Assembly (NCBI GenBank): GCA_044226685.1
Contig: JBGAGP010000171.1
Coordinates: 1-8,577 of the forward strand
DNA from: Dongia_A sp044226685
GTDB lineage: Bacteria > Pseudomonadota > Alphaproteobacteria > Dongiales > Dongiaceae
DNA length: 8,577 nucleotides
Direction: 5' to 3'
In this document: piece after piece, positions 6,319 to 8,577 of the stretch
How the letters are laid out: each line of letters starts with the position of its first letter
Position numbering within the stretch: position 1 is the first letter of the stretch
Program-made: the position numbers and the translations under genes
Notes under the pieces: generated by a model
What the model was told of the DNA's origin: nothing
What the model saw: the letters and a program-made list of their open reading frames with translations, nothing else
The model's database searches: none

Positions 6319-7431
6319 CTAGGCAGGGCGCTCGTAGAGTTCCAGCACATCATTTTCGAGCGGCCGCAGACCAGCCCGGCGGAATCCGAGGGCCTGGCTC
6401 AGCCCGTCGGCGTTGAGCGGCCCGACGCCGGCTATGCCGTCGCCGCCAATCACCAGCGGCGCCCGGAACCAATAGACACGGTCCACCAGGTCGGCTTCCA
6501 GGAAGGCGGTCGCCAGGGTCGCCCCGCCCTCCACCAGCAGCCGGGTGATGCCGCGCTCGGCCAGCGCCCCGCAAGCTAAACGCAGCCACGCCCCGGGACC
6601 GCCATTCTCTTCGATTTCAAGGACTTCGTGAGGTTGTTGAATGCGACCTTTCAGCATGCCCGGTGCTGTCACCAGCCAAGTCGGCCGCACCCCCCGCAGG
6701 ATCGCGGCATGCGGCGCCGTGCGGCCGCGACGGTCGAAGACCACGCGCTGGGGCGAGCGATGGCCCAACCCGGGCAGGCGGCAGGTCAGTTCCGGGTCGT
6801 CCGCCAGGACGGTGCCGGAGCCGACCGCGATGGCATCATGGGTGGCGCGCAGACGGTGGCCGAAGGCCCGTGCCGCCTCGCCGGTGATCCATTTGCTCTC
6901 GCCGGTGCGGGTGGCCGTGCGCCCGTCGGCGGAGGTGGCAAGCTTCAGGGACACCAGGGGCAGGCCCGCGCGCACCCGCTTCAGGAAGCCCGCATTGGCC
7001 GCCCGCGCCTCCGCTTCCAGCAGGCCAAGCTGCACCGTGACGCCAGCTGCCTGCAGCATCGCATGCCCGCCGCCGGAAACCCGCGGATCGGGATCCTCGA
7101 CGGCGCTGACCACGCGTTTGATCCCGGCGGCGATCAGCGCCGCGGCGCAGGGCGGCGTCTTGCCGTGATGGGCGCAGGGCTCGAGCGTGACATAGGCGGT
7201 GGCGCCCCTGGCCCGCGCGCCGGCCATGTCCAGCGCTTCGGTCTCGGCATGCGGGCGTCCACCGGGCTGGGTGCTGCCGCGGCCGACGACATGGCCCGCC
7301 GCATCGACGACGACGCAGCCGACAGCGGGATTGGGCCAGGTCTGTCCGAGGTGGCGCGCCGCCAGCGACAGGGCGGCGCGCATATGCTCCTGATCGGCGG
7401 CCGAGAAGGCTTTTCCGTCAGTCTTCGTCAC
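6319..7431 (-). CDS. ribD: Bifunctional pyrimidine deaminase/reductase of riboflavin synthesis
   Basis: Carries out the second and third steps after GTP cyclohydrolase II: deamination of the pyrimidine ring, then NADPH-dependent reduction of the ribose to a ribityl chain. The 370-residue protein has both domains. The N-terminal cytidine-deaminase-like domain (about 12-145) shows WPNPAVGCVVV at 32-42, zinc ligand H61 with catalytic E63 in HAE, and PCAHHGKTPPC at 85-95 giving C86 and C95. The reductase domain (about 158-368) shows SLKLATSADGRTA at 161-173, SKWITG at 179-184, GSGTVLADDPELT at 204-216 and LLVEGGATL at 298-306. GTG at 7431 is chosen. It keeps the short helix before the conserved AALSLA and overlaps nrdR by only 14 bases. 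ATG at 7383 has AGGAG just upstream but would trim the family N terminus. Confidence 0.95.
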   Translation of the reverse strand: MTKTDGKAFSAADQEHMRAALSLAARHLGQTWPNPAVGCVVVDAAGHVVGRGSTQPGGRPHAETEALDMAGARARGATAYVTLEPCAHHGKTPPCAAALIAAGIKRVVSAVEDPDPRVSGGGHAMLQAAGVTVQLGLLEAEARAANAGFLKRVRAGLPLVSLKLATSADGRTATRTGESKWITGEAARAFGHRLRATHDAIAVGSGTVLADDPELTCRLPGLGHRSPQRVVFDRRGRTAPHAAILRGVRPTWLVTAPGMLKGRIQQPHEVLEIEENGGPGAWLRLACGALAERGITRLLVEGGATLATAFLEADLVDRVYWFRAPLVIGGDGIAGVGPLNADGLSQALGFRRAGLRPLENDVLELYERPA

Positions 7432-7876
7432 TGCCGAGTTTGCCGATGAAGGTCTCGAAATCCTTGGCCTCGCGGAAATTGCGATAGACCGAGGCGAAGC
7501 GCACATAGGCGACCTTGTCGAGGCTGGCCAGCGCGTCCATCACCGCCTCGCCGATGGCCGAGGTCGGGATCTCGTTCTCGCCCGAGCTCTCCAGGCGGCG
7601 GACGATGCCGTTGACCACGCGCTCGAGCCGGTCCTGGTCCACGGGACGCTTGCGCAGCGAGACCTGCATGGAGCGCAGCAGCTTCTCACGCTCGAAGGGT
7701 TCGCGCTGGCCGTTGCTCTTCACCACCACGAGCTCGCGCAGCTGCACGCGCTCGAAGGTGGTGAAGCGGGCGCCGCAATTGGTGCATTGCCGGCGTCTGC
7801 GGATGGCCGAGTTGTCATCGGTCGGCCGGGAATCCTTGACCTGGGTATCCTCGTTTCCGCAAAACGGACAGCGCAT
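7418..7876 (-). CDS. nrdR: Transcriptional repressor NrdR
   Basis: A nucleotide-sensing repressor that binds NrdR boxes upstream of ribonucleotide reductase operons. The 152-residue protein has the full family layout. An N-terminal zinc ribbon has C3, C6, C31 and C34 (MRCPFC and CTNC) with the basic run IRRRRQ at 25-30. An ATP-cone domain follows (about 49-139), including VVKSNGQREPFEREKLLRSM and the closing VAYVRFASVYRNF at 122-134. ATG at 7876 has a strong GGGGAG (7883-7888) six bases upstream. Position between glyA and ribD is typical of Alphaproteobacteria. Its targets are not in this window, and I saw no NrdR box pair near its own start. Confidence 0.97.
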   Translation of the reverse strand: MRCPFCGNEDTQVKDSRPTDDNSAIRRRRQCTNCGARFTTFERVQLRELVVVKSNGQREPFEREKLLRSMQVSLRKRPVDQDRLERVVNGIVRRLESSGENEIPTSAIGEAVMDALASLDKVAYVRFASVYRNFREAKDFETFIGKLGSDED

Positions 7877-7897
7877 CCACTACTCCCCAAACTCTCG

Positions 7898-7912
7898 CCG
7901 GCGTCGCGCCGG
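7898..7912. other. Short GC hairpin between glyA and nrdR
   Basis: CCGGCG and CGCCGG form a perfect six-base stem with a three-base loop directly after the glyA stop codon. On the minus strand it is followed by CGAGAGTTTGGGG, which has only three T residues, so it is at best a weak terminator. It may set the ratio of glyA to downstream message or protect the glyA 3' end, or be chance in GC-rich DNA. Confidence 0.3.
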
Positions 7913-8577
7913 TCAGCCCCCGTAAATCGGGAAACGCTTGCACAACTGGCGCACTTCCTCGCGCACCTGGCGTTCGATCGCGCTGTTGTCGGCGCGGTTG
8001 GCGGCCAGGCCGTCGAGCACCCGCACGATCAGCTCGCCTACCTGGCGGAACTCCTTCGGGCCGAAGCCGCGGCTGGTCGCCGCCGGCGAGCCCAGGCGGA
8101 TGCCGGAGGTGATCGCCGGCTTCTCCGGGTCGAACGGAATGCCGTTCTTGTTGCAGGTGATCCCCGCCTCTTCCAGGCTGTGCTCGGAATCCTTGCCGGT
8201 CAGGCCCTTCGGCCGCAGATCGACCAGCATCAGGTGGTTGTCGGTGCCGCCGGTGGTGATGGCGAGGCCGCCCTTGACGAGCGTTTCCGCCAGCACCTTG
8301 GCGTTCTCAACGACAGTCTGGGCGTAGACCTTGAATTCCGGGCGCAGCGCCTCGCCGAAAGCCACCGCCTTGGCCGCGATGACATGCATCAGCGGGCCGC
8401 CCTGCAGACCGGGGAACACCGCCGAATTGATCTTCTTGCCGAGATCCTCGTCGTTGCTGAGGATCATGCCGCCGCGCGGGCCGCGCAGCGTCTTGTGCGT
8501 CGTCGTCGACACGACATGCGCGTGCGGCAGTGGGCTCGGATGCACGCCGCCGGCGACGAGGCCGGCGAAATGCGCCA
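7913..8577 (-). CDS. glyA: Serine hydroxymethyltransferase, C-terminal part (runs off right edge)
   Basis: A PLP enzyme that interconverts serine and glycine while charging tetrahydrofolate with a one-carbon unit. The window holds the last 220 codons of a family usually about 420 residues. The reading frame stays open to the right edge (AHFAGLVAGG before HPSPLPHAHVV), so the gene starts outside the window. The Schiff-base lysine is in STTTHKTLRGPRGG (residue 28 of the visible part). SAVFPGLQGGPLMHVIAAKAV is at 51-71, NHLMLVDLR at 113-121, and SGIRLGSPAATSRGF at 157-171 carries the substrate-carboxylate arginine. The protein ends KRFPIYGG, a normal C terminus. It is the most upstream visible member of the cluster and lies 36 bases before nrdR. 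Confidence 0.97.
   Translation of the reverse strand, partial: AHFAGLVAGGVHPSPLPHAHVVSTTTHKTLRGPRGGMILSNDEDLGKKINSAVFPGLQGGPLMHVIAAKAVAFGEALRPEFKVYAQTVVENAKVLAETLVKGGLAITTGGTDNHLMLVDLRPKGLTGKDSEHSLEEAGITCNKNGIPFDPEKPAITSGIRLGSPAATSRGFGPKEFRQVGELIVRVLDGLAANRADNSAIERQVREEVRQLCKRFPIYGG

Overview
This is a GC-rich, densely packed chromosomal window in which every gene I can support lies on the minus strand. It reads, in transcription order from the right edge: glyA (C-terminal part), nrdR, ribD, ribE, a ribB with a degenerate ribA-like domain, ribH, nusB, thiL, a FliL-like membrane protein gene, an MFS transporter gene and hppA (N-terminal part). The order glyA-nrdR-ribD-ribE-ribB(A)-ribH-nusB-thiL, the GC content and the protein sequences all point to an alphaproteobacterium. 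Rhodospirillales or a relative is my best guess, from gene order and general resemblance only. GANTC, the CcrM methylation site of this class, looks under-represented (10 sites by eye).

Right part (8577-3527). The genes from glyA to nusB are nearly continuous. Gaps run from 10 to 39 bases, and nrdR/ribD, ribH/nusB and nusB/thiL overlap by 14, 1 and 20 bases. This looks like one transcription unit whose promoter lies outside the window or inside glyA. It supplies most of riboflavin synthesis: RibD (deaminase/reductase), RibB (makes the four-carbon unit), RibH (lumazine synthase) and RibE (riboflavin synthase). The first committed enzyme, GTP cyclohydrolase II, is not active here: the C-terminal half of the RibB protein has the GCHII fold signature but none of the zinc cysteines and no RGQEGRGIG-type loop. 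A working RibA must therefore be encoded elsewhere. NrdR (repressor of ribonucleotide reductase genes), NusB (antitermination) and ThiL (thiamine diphosphate synthesis) are the usual housekeeping companions.

Left part (3546-795). thiL is followed after 86 bases by a small single-pass FliL-family protein gene and then, after 38 bases, by a 12-helix MFS transporter gene of unknown substrate. These may be the tail of the same unit.

Left edge (794-1). The only sizeable non-coding gap (166 bases) holds a plausible sigma-70-type promoter with a short dyad around its -35 element, and two GANTC sites. It precedes hppA, a membrane-bound proton-pumping pyrophosphatase that runs off the left end.

I found no RNA genes, mobile elements, CRISPR arrays, FMN riboswitch or strong intrinsic terminators. 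The region is mostly ordinary housekeeping. The most noteworthy items are the degenerate GCHII domain, the FliL paralogue outside a flagellar cluster, and the unassigned transporter next to vitamin-synthesis genes.
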